Shown one piece after another: positions 36,945 through 45,610 of a stretch of 64,000 bases of DNA (its first letter is position 1; the number at the start of each line of letters is the position of its first letter). A program made the translations under genes and the position numbers. The notes beneath the pieces are model-generated. The model did no database searches. It had not been told where the DNA came from and worked only from the letters and a program-made list of their open reading frames with translations. Source of the DNA: Paludisphaera rhizosphaerae (GTDB taxonomy: Bacteria; Planctomycetota; Planctomycetia; Isosphaerales; Isosphaeraceae); the NCBI RefSeq assembly GCF_011065895.1, contig NZ_JAALCR010000010.1, forward strand, positions 124,001 to 188,000. Reading direction: 5' to 3'.

Positions 36945-38057
36945 TTATGGGCCGGAACTTGTGACCAATCGGATCGTGGCCCGGCGGACGCTGAAGTAGT
37001 CTTCGCCCGAGAAGACGAGGTGGAGGGTCTTCCCGTCGGCCCCGGCCCATTTGGTGGGGAAATCGCCGTGTTCGCCGGGGCCGGCGTCCCAGCGGGGGGT
37101 GAAGTAGGCCGTGGTCCACGGGCCCCAGGGTTCGGGGGCGTCGTAAACGGCGAAGCCGCCCTCGAACCGGGTGTCGGCCCTGTCGGGATGGCCTATCGGC
37201 TGGGGGATCTGCTGCCACCAGAGGTAGCGGCGGAGGCTCGGTTGATACGTCATGGCCGACCGCAGGCAGGAGCCGGGGTTGGTGAAGACGCCTTCGCGGC
37301 GGCCGGCGTCGGGGGACCACTTTGGCTGACCGTCGACGGAGCCTGTATAGAACTCCCAGGAGGATCGCTCCGTCAGCCGGCTCTTCGGCGCCCGCATGAG
37401 GATGAACCGGTCGGCCGGCGTGTGGGCCTGGGGACCGTCGTGCGAGTAGGCGTAGACGAAGTCGTCTCGTGCGTCCTGGTAGTTTCGGCCGAAGTTGACG
37501 AAGCCGACGAACCCAAACTCGTCGAGCCGCCAGTCGGCGAACGTCCAGGTCCGCGCATGGTCGGTCGACCAGGCGAGTTGGGCCCCGCTTCCCTGCCCGT
37601 CGACGTGGTCCAGCCAGAGGTACAGCACGCCGGCCACCGACAGCAGGCCGGAGCCCTTCTTTCCGCGGCGGCCGTCGCCGAGCTGTTCGCCATTGGAGGG
37701 GACGTTGACCCCGACGAAGTCGCCCGGTCCGCCGGCGATCCGGGCGAAGCCGCAGCTCAGCTTCCGCTTCGACTTCGGCGGGAAGCCGGTCCCGTCGCCG
37801 AACGTCGTGTAGAGGGCGTCGTCGTCGGCCCAGGTCAGCGGCCAGTTGTCGCCGTCCCGCGCCTGACGAACCACCGTGTCGAGCGGAGCCCATCCCAGCC
37901 CGGCGATGACCGGACTCGGAGGATACGGCGGGACCGCCTCTTCGCCGTTCACGAAGTCTGTGAGCACGAAGAGAAGGACAAGCCCAGCCAGGAATCGACT
38001 CACTCGCTGAAAGCGCACAGCCCCCCGGCGCATCTGGAACCGCTTGTCGCACGTCAT
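36945..38057 (-). CDS. Exported DUF4185-like beta-propeller protein
   Basis: The protein of about 370 residues has a signal peptide (FLAGLVLLFVLTDFVNGEEA) and repeated WxxDDALY/YLWLDH/STDHARTW-type strands as in DUF4185 and other five-bladed glycoside-hydrolase-like propellers. Characteristic parts are TWADDDALYTTFGDGTG, DRFILMRAPK and the terminal VFSGEDYFSVRRA. A carbohydrate-active function is plausible but not shown. I start it at ATG 38057, before the signal peptide; the frame is open to 38216 and ATG 38033 is an alternative. It is a lone gene. Confidence 0.75.
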   Translation of the reverse strand: MTCDKRFQMRRGAVRFQRVSRFLAGLVLLFVLTDFVNGEEAVPPYPPSPVIAGLGWAPLDTVVRQARDGDNWPLTWADDDALYTTFGDGTGFPPKSKRKLSCGFARIAGGPGDFVGVNVPSNGEQLGDGRRGKKGSGLLSVAGVLYLWLDHVDGQGSGAQLAWSTDHARTWTFADWRLDEFGFVGFVNFGRNYQDARDDFVYAYSHDGPQAHTPADRFILMRAPKSRLTERSSWEFYTGSVDGQPKWSPDAGRREGVFTNPGSCLRSAMTYQPSLRRYLWWQQIPQPIGHPDRADTRFEGGFAVYDAPEPWGPWTTAYFTPRWDAGPGEHGDFPTKWAGADGKTLHLVFSGEDYFSVRRATIRLVTSSGP

Positions 38058-38289
38058 GGCTTCGCCAATCCCCGAACAGAATTCAGGTTTCGACCCCATG
38101 ATAGTAATAGCAGGACCGGCCGCGGGAGGGACGACGGAAGAACGAACGCGGCAGGCGCATTCTCGCGAAAACTGACCGATCGAAGCCAATTGCCGAGGTT
38201 GGATTTTGGTGCTCAACCCATTGATCCGAGAACGACTTACGCCGATCGGGTTCGGTCGCGCATCGGCGCGAGCGAACCCGATTCGGTGG

Positions 38290-40377
38290 TCACTCGGCGT
38301 CGTCGGGGAGGTTGAGGACCTGGCCGACGGGGAGGCGGGCCGGATCGTCGATGACGTCGCGGTTGAGGTCGAGGATCTCGCGGGCGCGTCGGGAGTCGCC
38401 GAGGCGGTCGCGGGCGATCGTGCGCAGGGTCTCGCGGGCGCGGACCTTGTGGACGGGGGGCGATGCGGCGCGGCGGCTGGTCGCGGCGGGTTCGTCGAAG
38501 TCCTCGCGGGACGATGCGCGGCGGCGTTCGCCGGTGTCGGCGGTTCGCTCCGTGGAAGGGTCGGAGACGGGGAGGTTCAACTCGCCTTCGAGCTTTCCAC
38601 GGCGGACGGGGACTCCGGCAGCGGCGGTCCGGGGGGCCTTCGCGGGGGCGGCGGCCGTCTCGGCGGGGTCGCGGTTGCGAGAAGATCGTCCGCCGGGGGG
38701 GTCGATGTAGGCCGGGTCGAGGTCCTCGGGGGGCGGGATCCGGATGACGGCGCCGACGTACAGGTCTTCGAGCCGCTGGAACTGGTCGGCGTTGGCCTTG
38801 CCGAGCGCCCGGTAATAGCGGCCGGAGGCGTAGTGGGTCCGCGAGATCGTCCAGAAGTTCTCGCCGGCCTGAACCTTGTGGAGAACGGTGTCCATCTTGC
38901 CTTCGTCGGACGCGGCGGCCGCTCGCGACGAGGCCCTGGAGGTGACGGCGGCCGCCGTCGCTCCGGCGGCTCCGGCCGCAGCGCCGACGGCCGCGGCGGG
39001 CCGGGTCTCGACGGGGACGAACCGGATCGGCTCCTCGTTCGCCGCGCGACGAGCGTCGCGCAGGGGATCGCTGGATTCGCCCGTGATGGGATCAACGCCG
39101 TCGCGGGAATCCATCTCCTCGGCGTCGAGCTTGACGGGACCGCCGTTGTGCTTGAGCGGCAACCAGTCGGTCTTCGGCTCCGCCGTCGGCGGCGAAACAG
39201 ACGAGGGGGCCGTCGGTTCTGGAGTCGGACTCGGCATGTTCGGACCGGGGGCGGCTTCCGCCGCAGCGGCTCCGGCGATGGCCCCCAGGGCCGGGAAAGC
39301 GGCCGGAGGCGCGGACGGCTGGACGGGCTCCGCCGGCGGGGTGAACGCGGGTTCGGCCGGGGGAGTCGACGGCTGAGAGGCCGGAACGTCGCTCTTCTGC
39401 GGCTTCGGCGAAGCCTCGGCCGGAGGCGCAGGGGCCGGAGCCTCAGGCTCGACGGCGGGGGCCTTGGGCTCTGGCCCAGCCGGGAACGCCGGCGCGGGGG
39501 CCTTCTCGGAGTCGGCCGCCTCGGGGGCTGGCGCGGCGGCGGGGGCCGGCATCGCGGGAGGGAGTTCCGGCTCAGTGGTCGGCGTCGGGTCCGGACCTGG
39601 GGCTGGGGCCGGGGCCGGGCCTGCGGGGGGGAGTTCCGGCTCAGCAGCCGGCGTCGGGTCCGGGGCTGGGGCCGGGGGCTCCTCGATCGGCTTGGCGCTG
39701 GCGAGCAACAGCGAGGCACCGGGCTCGACCGCCGGTTCGACCGCGGGCGCCGGGGCCGGAGCGACGGCCTCGCCCGCCTTGGCGTCGATCATCGACGGCA
39801 GTTCCGGCATCGCCGGATCGCCGCCGGCCAGCTTGACCTCGGCCGGCTGGGGAGTCGGTTCAAGGGTGGCCGGGGCGGGACTCGCTCCCACGGGAGTCGG
39901 GGCGGGAGCGGGGCCTTCGGCGACGGACTCGGCTGCAGGGGGAGTCGGGCCGGAGTCTTTCTTCGGATCGGCCTCGGCACCCTTCGGCGAAGGGTCGGCG
40001 CTCGCCTGGGAGGCCGCTGCATCGGGGGGCTCGATCTCGACAGGGAGGGGAGCCTTGCCCGATCGCAGCGAGAAGACGCCGCAGAGAACCAGGGCCGACA
40101 GACCCGACGCGATCGAAGCGCGGGGGTAAGCGCGGGCCAGCCCGCCGACCTGGGACGCAGCGGCCGTCGTTCCGCCCCACGCCTTGGAGGCGATTGGACC
40201 GATCGCCCCCAGGATCCGGGCGATCGCCTTGGGGGAGGTCGGATCTTCCTCGAGCGCCTCGGCCACGGTCTCGACGGCCTCGGCGACCTCCTCGGAGGGG
40301 AGGACCTCGGCGGCGTCTTCGTCGTGGATCAGTTCCTGGGGCTCGTCGGGGTCGGGATGGGTTCCTGGTTCGACCAT
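38290..40377 (-). CDS. Membrane-anchored LysM protein downstream of rsmH
   Basis: The 695-residue protein has a cytoplasmic acidic N-terminus, one membrane helix (about 84-106 in ASIASGLSALVLCGVFSL), a very long Pro/Ala/Glu-rich linker, and two LysM domains: HKVQAGENFWTISRTHYASG and, at the very end, HKVRARETLRTIARDRLGD. LysM domains bind peptidoglycan. It overlaps the end of rsmH by 49 bases, the place where most bacteria carry ftsL. A cell-envelope or division role is plausible. The Pro/Ala linker varies in composition and is probably disordered. Confidence 0.85.
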   Translation of the reverse strand: MVEPGTHPDPDEPQELIHDEDAAEVLPSEEVAEAVETVAEALEEDPTSPKAIARILGAIGPIASKAWGGTTAAASQVGGLARAYPRASIASGLSALVLCGVFSLRSGKAPLPVEIEPPDAAASQASADPSPKGAEADPKKDSGPTPPAAESVAEGPAPAPTPVGASPAPATLEPTPQPAEVKLAGGDPAMPELPSMIDAKAGEAVAPAPAPAVEPAVEPGASLLLASAKPIEEPPAPAPDPTPAAEPELPPAGPAPAPAPGPDPTPTTEPELPPAMPAPAAAPAPEAADSEKAPAPAFPAGPEPKAPAVEPEAPAPAPPAEASPKPQKSDVPASQPSTPPAEPAFTPPAEPVQPSAPPAAFPALGAIAGAAAAEAAPGPNMPSPTPEPTAPSSVSPPTAEPKTDWLPLKHNGGPVKLDAEEMDSRDGVDPITGESSDPLRDARRAANEEPIRFVPVETRPAAAVGAAAGAAGATAAAVTSRASSRAAAASDEGKMDTVLHKVQAGENFWTISRTHYASGRYYRALGKANADQFQRLEDLYVGAVIRIPPPEDLDPAYIDPPGGRSSRNRDPAETAAAPAKAPRTAAAGVPVRRGKLEGELNLPVSDPSTERTADTGERRRASSREDFDEPAATSRRAASPPVHKVRARETLRTIARDRLGDSRRAREILDLNRDVIDDPARLPVGQVLNLPDDAE

Positions 40378-41300
40378 CGTTCGGCCACCCTTAGTTTGGC
40401 GCTTCGGGCGCGGGGGTTGACGGCGGTTTCCTCGGCCGTCGCAGTGATCGGTTTCTTGGTCAGGACGGTCCATCTCGGGTCGTTGCGGAACGCCCACTTC
40501 ACGCGCCGGTCTTCCAGCGAGTGGAAGCTGATGATCGCGGCGCGACCGTGCGGGGCCAGGATCTCGGGGAGAGTCGCCAGGATCGAATCCAGGTGCTCCA
40601 GCTCGTCGTTGACGAGGATCCGGAGGGCCTGGAAGACCCGCGTCGCCGGATCGATCGGCCCGTGCCGCAGCTTCCCGGGGATGCAGCGGCGGACCAGATC
40701 GGCGAGTTGGGTCGTGGTCGTGAGCGGCTCAGCCTCCCTGGTCTCGACGATCCGCCGGGCGATCCGGCGGCTGAACCGTTCCTCTCCGAACTCGAAAAAC
40801 GCCTTCGCCAGCTCCTCGTCCGACAGCTCCGCAAGCAGGTCGGCAGCGGTCGGGCCGTCCGAGGTCGGGTCGAACCGCATGTCCAGCGGGCCTTCCGTCC
40901 CAAAGCTGAAACCCCGGTTCCGCCAGGCGAGCTGGTCGGATGAGAGCCCCAGATCCAGGAGGACGCCGTCCACGGTCCCGGCCGCGATCCCGAGTTCCGC
41001 CAGCCCCTCGCGCATCGCGCTGTACGGCGCGTGGACGAGGTCGACGGGGAGCCCGGCGGTCGCCGCGCGGGCCAGTTCCAGCATGTTCGGGTCGCGGTCG
41101 AAGCCGATGACCTTCCCGGAGCCGACGAGTCTGGCCAGAGCCGCGGAATGCCCGCCGGCGCCGGCCGTTCCGTCGACGAGGATCGATCCCTCACGCGGCG
41201 CGAGCCATTCGATCACCTCGTCCATCAGGACGGAGCGGTGGACGGCTCGGGGCGGCTGGGGTTCGGACCCGTCTGGATCGGGAGGCCTCTCGGTTGACAC
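40329..41300 (-). CDS. rsmH: 16S rRNA (cytosine(1402)-N4)-methyltransferase RsmH
   Basis: RsmH (MraW) methylates N4 of C1402 in the decoding centre of 16S rRNA. The roughly 323-residue product has HRSVLMDEVIEWL, the SAM loop DGTAGAGGHSAAL, LLDLGLSSDQL, RGFSFGTEGPLDMRFD, and the terminal FHSLEDRRVKWAFR and NPRARSAKLRVAER motifs. I start it at GTG 41300, which gives the family length; ATG 41441 would add 47 low-complexity residues. Its end overlaps the LysM gene by 49 bases. No mraZ or mur/fts genes flank it, consistent with the dispersed division cluster of planctomycetes. Confidence 0.93.
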   Translation of the reverse strand: MSTERPPDPDGSEPQPPRAVHRSVLMDEVIEWLAPREGSILVDGTAGAGGHSAALARLVGSGKVIGFDRDPNMLELARAATAGLPVDLVHAPYSAMREGLAELGIAAGTVDGVLLDLGLSSDQLAWRNRGFSFGTEGPLDMRFDPTSDGPTAADLLAELSDEELAKAFFEFGEERFSRRIARRIVETREAEPLTTTTQLADLVRRCIPGKLRHGPIDPATRVFQALRILVNDELEHLDSILATLPEILAPHGRAAIISFHSLEDRRVKWAFRNDPRWTVLTKKPITATAEETAVNPRARSAKLRVAERWSNQEPIPTPTSPRN

Positions 41301-41635
41301 GGCCAGGACGCTCGTTTCGCTGCCAAAGACGTTGGACCGACCCGTTCCCGGGCCGGCGCCGCGGACTCTACCCGACCGCCCAGACCTGTCAACCCCGAGG
41401 CCCTCGCGGGCGCTCGGTCGGCCGGGACGATCCCTCTTCATCTTACAATCGGTCGGCCGCCCGGTGGGCTTGAGACGGACTTCACCGCGGCGGCTCCCCT
41501 TTTCGACGCCCCCCGTCAAGGGATATGATGGAAATCCGAGGTCGAGTGGCGCCGTCGTGAGACGTGACGCGGACCAGGGACGGCGAAGCCGTGCTGTTTG
41601 ATCGAGGCCGACGATACGGCCAGAGCGAGTGCATC

Positions 41636-42151
41636 ATGACCCGACGTTCCCGAGGCCGCGAAGTCGCCCTCCAGGTCCTCTACCAACTCGAACAAAACTC
41701 GGGCGTCGTCACGCCGGACGTCCGACGCTTCATCGACCGCCGTCTGCTGCGCGACCGCGACCTGGCGGCGTTCACCCTCGGGCTCGTTGAGGGAGTTCGG
41801 CAGCACGGGCCCGCGATCGACGAGGCCATCAAGGAGGTCGCCGAAAACTGGCGGCTCGACCGGATGGCGGCGATCGATCGCAACATCCTGCGTCTCGGCG
41901 CCTTCGAGATCCTCCACCGGCCTGAGGTCCCCGCCAAGGTCGCCATCAACGAGGCGCTGGAACTGGCCAAGCGGTACAGCACCGCCCAGTCGAGCCGGTT
42001 CGTCAACGGCATCCTCGACAAGGTCCTTCAGAACCGAGACTCCGCCGAGGGCGAACGCCCGGCCGACGAAGCCGCGGCCGACCCGGACGTCGAAACGGCC
42101 CCCGAGGCCGCGACGCCGCCTGCGGCCGTTGAGGAAGGCCCCGGCGCGTGA
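41636..42151 (+). CDS. nusB: Transcription antitermination factor NusB
   Basis: NusB joins S10 (NusE) on boxA RNA to protect rRNA transcripts from premature termination. The 171-residue product has RREVALQVLYQLEQNSG-like residues at its start (RSRGREVALQVLYQLE), ENWRLDRMAAIDRNILRLGAFE, and KVAINEALELAKRYSTAQSSRFVNGILDKV, the family core of about 140 residues. An Ala/Glu/Pro-rich tail of about 30 residues is extra. ATG 41636 lies after a frame that is open upstream to 41564. Its stop overlaps the PHP gene start by four bases (GTGA). Confidence 0.95.
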   Translation: MTRRSRGREVALQVLYQLEQNSGVVTPDVRRFIDRRLLRDRDLAAFTLGLVEGVRQHGPAIDEAIKEVAENWRLDRMAAIDRNILRLGAFEILHRPEVPAKVAINEALELAKRYSTAQSSRFVNGILDKVLQNRDSAEGERPADEAAADPDVETAPEAATPPAAVEEGPGA

Positions 42152-42984
42152 ACCGCCGCGACGCCGACCTGCACGTCCACACGACCCACTCCGACGGCTC
42201 CTGCTCCCCGTGCGAGGTCGTGATCGCCGCGGCTCAGGTCGGCCTGGCGGCGATCGCGATCACCGACCACGACGCCGTCACCGCGTTGGCGGTCGCTCGT
42301 CCCGAGGCCGATCGGCTGGGCGTCGAGTTGGTCCCCGGCGTGGAGCTGACCTGCGAGTACCGAGCCCGGGAGGTCCACCTCCTGGGCTACTACTTCCGCG
42401 ACGACGACCCCGACCTCCTGGCCGCCGTCGCCCGCCTCCGGGCCAGTCGCGCCGAGCGGCTGGGCTCGATGGCCGCAGCGCTGGAAGGGCTCGGACTGAT
42501 CGTCGACGTGGAGGCCGTCCGCCGCTGCTTCCCCCGCGCCGCCTTGGGCCGCCGTCACCTGGCCGAGTATCTGTACCGGACCAAGCAATCGCCCAGCGTT
42601 CGCGAGGCGTTCGACCGCTGGCTGGCCGACGGACGTCCTGCGTGCGTCGAGAAGCTCCGGCTCGACGCCTTCGAGGCGATCGCCCTGGTCGGCAAGGCGG
42701 GCGGCGTCGTCTCCTGGGCCCACCCCCCGTACAACACCAACCTGGAGTCGCTGCGAGCTCTCGCGGACGCCGGCATGGCGGGCGTGGAAGTGGCCGGTCC
42801 GGGCGTCCAGAACCGCGTGGGCCGGCGGTTCCGCGACTGGGCGGCGACCCTTAACCTCGTCCCGACCGCCGGCTCGGACTTTCACGCTGCTGACCGGCCC
42901 GGACGGCGGGTCGGGGCTTACGTCACCCCCGACGCGGACCTTTTGCATCTCCGCGAACGGGCCGGCGCGTCTCGATCTGGGTGA
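42148..42984 (+). CDS. PHP-domain phosphoesterase
   Basis: The 278-residue protein matches the YciV/RNase AM branch of PHP enzymes, trinuclear-metal phosphoesterases such as 3',5'-nucleoside bisphosphate phosphatase and 5'-3' exonuclease. Metal-ligand motifs are DLHVHTTHSDG, ITDHD, PGVELTC, SWAHPP and GSDFHA in order. It starts at GTG 42148, overlapping nusB by four bases, and is followed by ftsY 84 bases later. The pairing with nusB suggests a link to RNA metabolism (inference). Confidence 0.9.
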   Translation: MNRRDADLHVHTTHSDGSCSPCEVVIAAAQVGLAAIAITDHDAVTALAVARPEADRLGVELVPGVELTCEYRAREVHLLGYYFRDDDPDLLAAVARLRASRAERLGSMAAALEGLGLIVDVEAVRRCFPRAALGRRHLAEYLYRTKQSPSVREAFDRWLADGRPACVEKLRLDAFEAIALVGKAGGVVSWAHPPYNTNLESLRALADAGMAGVEVAGPGVQNRVGRRFRDWAATLNLVPTAGSDFHAADRPGRRVGAYVTPDADLLHLRERAGASRSG

Positions 42985-43068
42985 AGATGTTAGAATCGGA
43001 AGCCTCGCTCGTCGGCGTGGCGTAAGGTCGGCGACGGACGGTTGGGAACAGGGAATTGCAGGGCGGAC

Positions 43069-43974
43069 ATGGCGATCAAAGGGATCCTGGAGCGGTTCAA
43101 GAAGGGGCTGGCCAAGACGGCGCAGCTGTTCAACGTCCGGTCGTGGTTCGGCCGGAAGGTGGACCAGGAGTTCCTGGACGAGCTGGAAGGCCGGCTGATC
43201 CAGGCGGACGTCGGCGTTGCGGCCACGCGCCGAATCATCGACTCGGTGCGGGAAGCCTACGCTGAGAAGACGGCCGACGAGCACCTCGTGGCGTTCGTCA
43301 AGGACCAGCTCAAGGAACTGCTGCGCGACGTGAGCCCGGAAACGCTGGCGGTCTCGTCCAAGAAGCCGAGCGTCTATCTCATCGCCGGGGTGAACGGGTC
43401 GGGGAAGACGACATCGATCGCCAAGCTCTCCCAGAGGCTGCGGAACGAGGGGAAGTCGGTCACGCTGGCCGCCTGCGACACCTTCCGCGCCGCCGCCGCC
43501 GACCAGCTTGCAATCTGGGCCGGACGCTCGGGTTGCGAGATCGTCCGAGGCGCCCCGGGGGCCGACCCGGCGAGCGTCGCTCACGACGCCTGCCAGCGCG
43601 CCCTGGCTCGCGGCAGCGACGTCCTGATCGTCGACACGGCCGGCCGACTCCACACCCAGACCCACCTGATGCGTGAGCTGGAGAAGATCAAGTCGGTCGT
43701 CCAGCGCCAGATCCCCGGGGCGCCGCACGAAGTCCTGCTGGTCCTCGACGGCACCAACGGCCAGAACGCCATCCGCCAGGCCGAGGTCTTCACCAAGAGC
43801 ATCGGCTGCACGGGGGTCATCCTGACGAAGCTGGACGGCACGGCCAAGGGGGGCGTCGTGGTGGCCGTCCGCCAGACGATGCAGCTTCCCGTGAAGTTCC
43901 TGGGCGTCGGCGAGGGGATCGAGGACTTCCAGCCCTTCGACGCCGAAGCCTTCGTCGAGTCTCTGTTCTCCTGA
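43069..43974 (+). CDS. ftsY: Signal recognition particle receptor FtsY
   Basis: FtsY is the SRP GTPase that brings ribosome-nascent-chain complexes to the Sec translocon. The 301-residue product has the N domain, the P-loop GVNGSGKTTSIAKL, DTFRAAAADQL, VDTAGRL, TKLDGTAKGG and the closing FLGVGEGIEDFQPFDAEAF. It lacks the acidic membrane-binding N-terminal A domain of the Escherichia coli protein, so it is the short NG form. ATG 43069 begins MAIKGILERF; the frame is open to 43042. It follows the PHP gene and precedes a palindrome and the DUF1501 gene. Confidence 0.95.
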   Translation: MAIKGILERFKKGLAKTAQLFNVRSWFGRKVDQEFLDELEGRLIQADVGVAATRRIIDSVREAYAEKTADEHLVAFVKDQLKELLRDVSPETLAVSSKKPSVYLIAGVNGSGKTTSIAKLSQRLRNEGKSVTLAACDTFRAAAADQLAIWAGRSGCEIVRGAPGADPASVAHDACQRALARGSDVLIVDTAGRLHTQTHLMRELEKIKSVVQRQIPGAPHEVLLVLDGTNGQNAIRQAEVFTKSIGCTGVILTKLDGTAKGGVVVAVRQTMQLPVKFLGVGEGIEDFQPFDAEAFVESLFS

Positions 43975-44014
43975 TCACGGCCCTTGGCGCGGCGGCGGTC
44001 GCTCGGCTACGGTT

Positions 44015-44034
44015 TGTTCAACGTCCGTTGAACA
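44015..44034. promoter_or_regulatory. Near-perfect 20-bp palindrome, likely operator
   Basis: TGTTCAACGTCCGTTGAACA has nine-base perfect arms around a central TC. The two-base centre cannot make an RNA loop of its own, so a dimeric repressor site (TetR- or LacI-like in form) is more likely than a terminator. It ends 20 bases before the DUF1501 start codon, where it would block initiation. Confidence 0.5.
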
Positions 44035-44053
44035 GGTCGGGCCGGAGGCTGCC

Positions 44054-45469
44054 ATGACTCGCCCTCGTCCGCAATCCGCCTGCAGCGGCCCGACGCGCCG
44101 GGGGCTTTTGAGCGCCGCGCTGGCGTCGGGGCTCGGCCTCGACCTGCCGGGCCTGCTGCGGGCCCGCGCCGAAGGGCGTCCCGCCGGATCGTCGCTGCCG
44201 CCGATCCGGTCGTGCATCGCGATCTTCTACTACGGCGGCCCGAGCCAGCTCGACACGTTCGACCCCAAGCCCGACGCACCGGCCGAGATCCGCGGCGAGT
44301 TCAAGACGATCGCGACGAGCGTCCCCGGCACCCGGATCTCTGAGCACCTGCCGATGACGGCTCGGGTGATGCACAAGATCGCCCTGATCCGGACGATGCA
44401 CCATGAGAACCGGCTGCACGACCCGGCGTCGATCCACACCTTCACCGGCCGGCTGCCACCTCAGGGGGACTTCGAGCTGTTCTCGGCGGTCCCCCAGCGC
44501 TTCCCGAGTTGGGGCGGGGCCGTCTCCTACATGATGCGGGACCGCGATCTGCCGGTCGCCCATGCGATCCTGCCATTCGCCTTCCACAACGTCGTCGAGA
44601 CGCCCTGCCAGGGGGCGGGCTTCCTCGGCCCGGCGTTCGATCCGTTTCGCATCGGGATCGACCCCGCAGGACAGTCCTACCGTGCGGACCTGCTGGTCGG
44701 AGCGGAAGGCGTCGGCCCGGACAGGAGCCGTCGCCGTCGCGACCTTCTGGAGGCGATCGACGCCCAGGCCGCATCGAATCAGGCCCGCGAGATGCGCCGG
44801 CATTATGAGAAGGCGTACCGGCTCCTGGCCTGCGAGGAAGTCGCTCGGGCGTTGGAGATCGGTCGCGAGGACCCCCGGACGCTCGCCCGTTACGGCGTGC
44901 CGGACGGGCAATGGGCTCAGGGCGGGACCACCGGCGCGGAGCTGGGGTACGCACGCAATATGCGGGGGTGGAACCTGCTGGTCGCGCGGCGACTGGTGGA
45001 GGCCGGCGTCCCGTTCGTGAACGTCGCCGACTTCCAGCAGCAGGGGCAGAACTGGGACTCGCACGCGAAGAACTTCGAGCAGCACCGCGACCACCTCTTG
45101 CCGCCGATGGACCGGGGCCTCTCCGCCCTGATCGAGGATCTGGACGCCCGCGGCTTGCTGGAAAGCACCCTGATTGTCGCCCTCGGCGAGTTCGGCCGGA
45201 CGCCGAGGATCAATTCAACGGCCGGTCGCGACCACTGGCCCGATTGCTACACGGCCGTTCTGGCCGGGGGCGGCGTCCGGGGCGGGGCGGTGCACGGCGT
45301 CAGCGACCGCTTCGCCGCGCAGCCGGCCTCTGACCCCGTTTCCCCCGCCGACCTCGCCGCCACCATCTTCTGGCGTTTCGGCCTCGACCCAGCTTGCCAG
45401 ATCCGCGACCCCGAGGGGCGTCCCTTCCCCCTGGCCGACGGAACGCCGTTGACCCACATGTTCGGCTGA
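44054..45469 (+). CDS. DUF1501 Tat-exported protein
   Basis: The 471-residue protein opens with a twin-arginine-like signal (PTRRGLLSAALASGLGLDLPG). The body matches DUF1501, an alkaline-phosphatase/sulfatase-fold family expanded in planctomycetes and often paired with DUF1553 or DUF1549 cytochromes. Family segments are FYYGGPSQLDTFDPKP, RTMHHENRLHDPASIHTF and the terminal TLIVALGEFGRTPRIN and GRDHWPDCYTAVLAGGG. GGAGG at 44044-44048 supports ATG 44054. The palindrome 20 bases upstream suggests repression. No cytochrome partner gene is adjacent here, which is unusual for the family. Confidence 0.92.
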   Translation: MTRPRPQSACSGPTRRGLLSAALASGLGLDLPGLLRARAEGRPAGSSLPPIRSCIAIFYYGGPSQLDTFDPKPDAPAEIRGEFKTIATSVPGTRISEHLPMTARVMHKIALIRTMHHENRLHDPASIHTFTGRLPPQGDFELFSAVPQRFPSWGGAVSYMMRDRDLPVAHAILPFAFHNVVETPCQGAGFLGPAFDPFRIGIDPAGQSYRADLLVGAEGVGPDRSRRRRDLLEAIDAQAASNQAREMRRHYEKAYRLLACEEVARALEIGREDPRTLARYGVPDGQWAQGGTTGAELGYARNMRGWNLLVARRLVEAGVPFVNVADFQQQGQNWDSHAKNFEQHRDHLLPPMDRGLSALIEDLDARGLLESTLIVALGEFGRTPRINSTAGRDHWPDCYTAVLAGGGVRGGAVHGVSDRFAAQPASDPVSPADLAATIFWRFGLDPACQIRDPEGRPFPLADGTPLTHMFG

Positions 45470-45610
45470 CGGCTGGGCTCCGTCGCGATTGACAGATCGG
45501 TCGGATTGTGGATAACACGGACGCCCTCGTTGCGCCCGGCGTCTTGAGCCCAGGGAAGGGTGAACACGTCGCGCGGTCCGCCGCCGTCGGGGGCGATCCG
45601 TGGAGGATGG

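Noticed and set aside
38206-41601. Open frame of over 1100 codons on the plus strand, opposite the LysM and rsmH genes
   Set aside because: It is Gly/Arg/Ser-rich and without domains; long antisense frames like this arise from high third-position GC. The same holds for plus 3241-5859 and plus 19437-22226.
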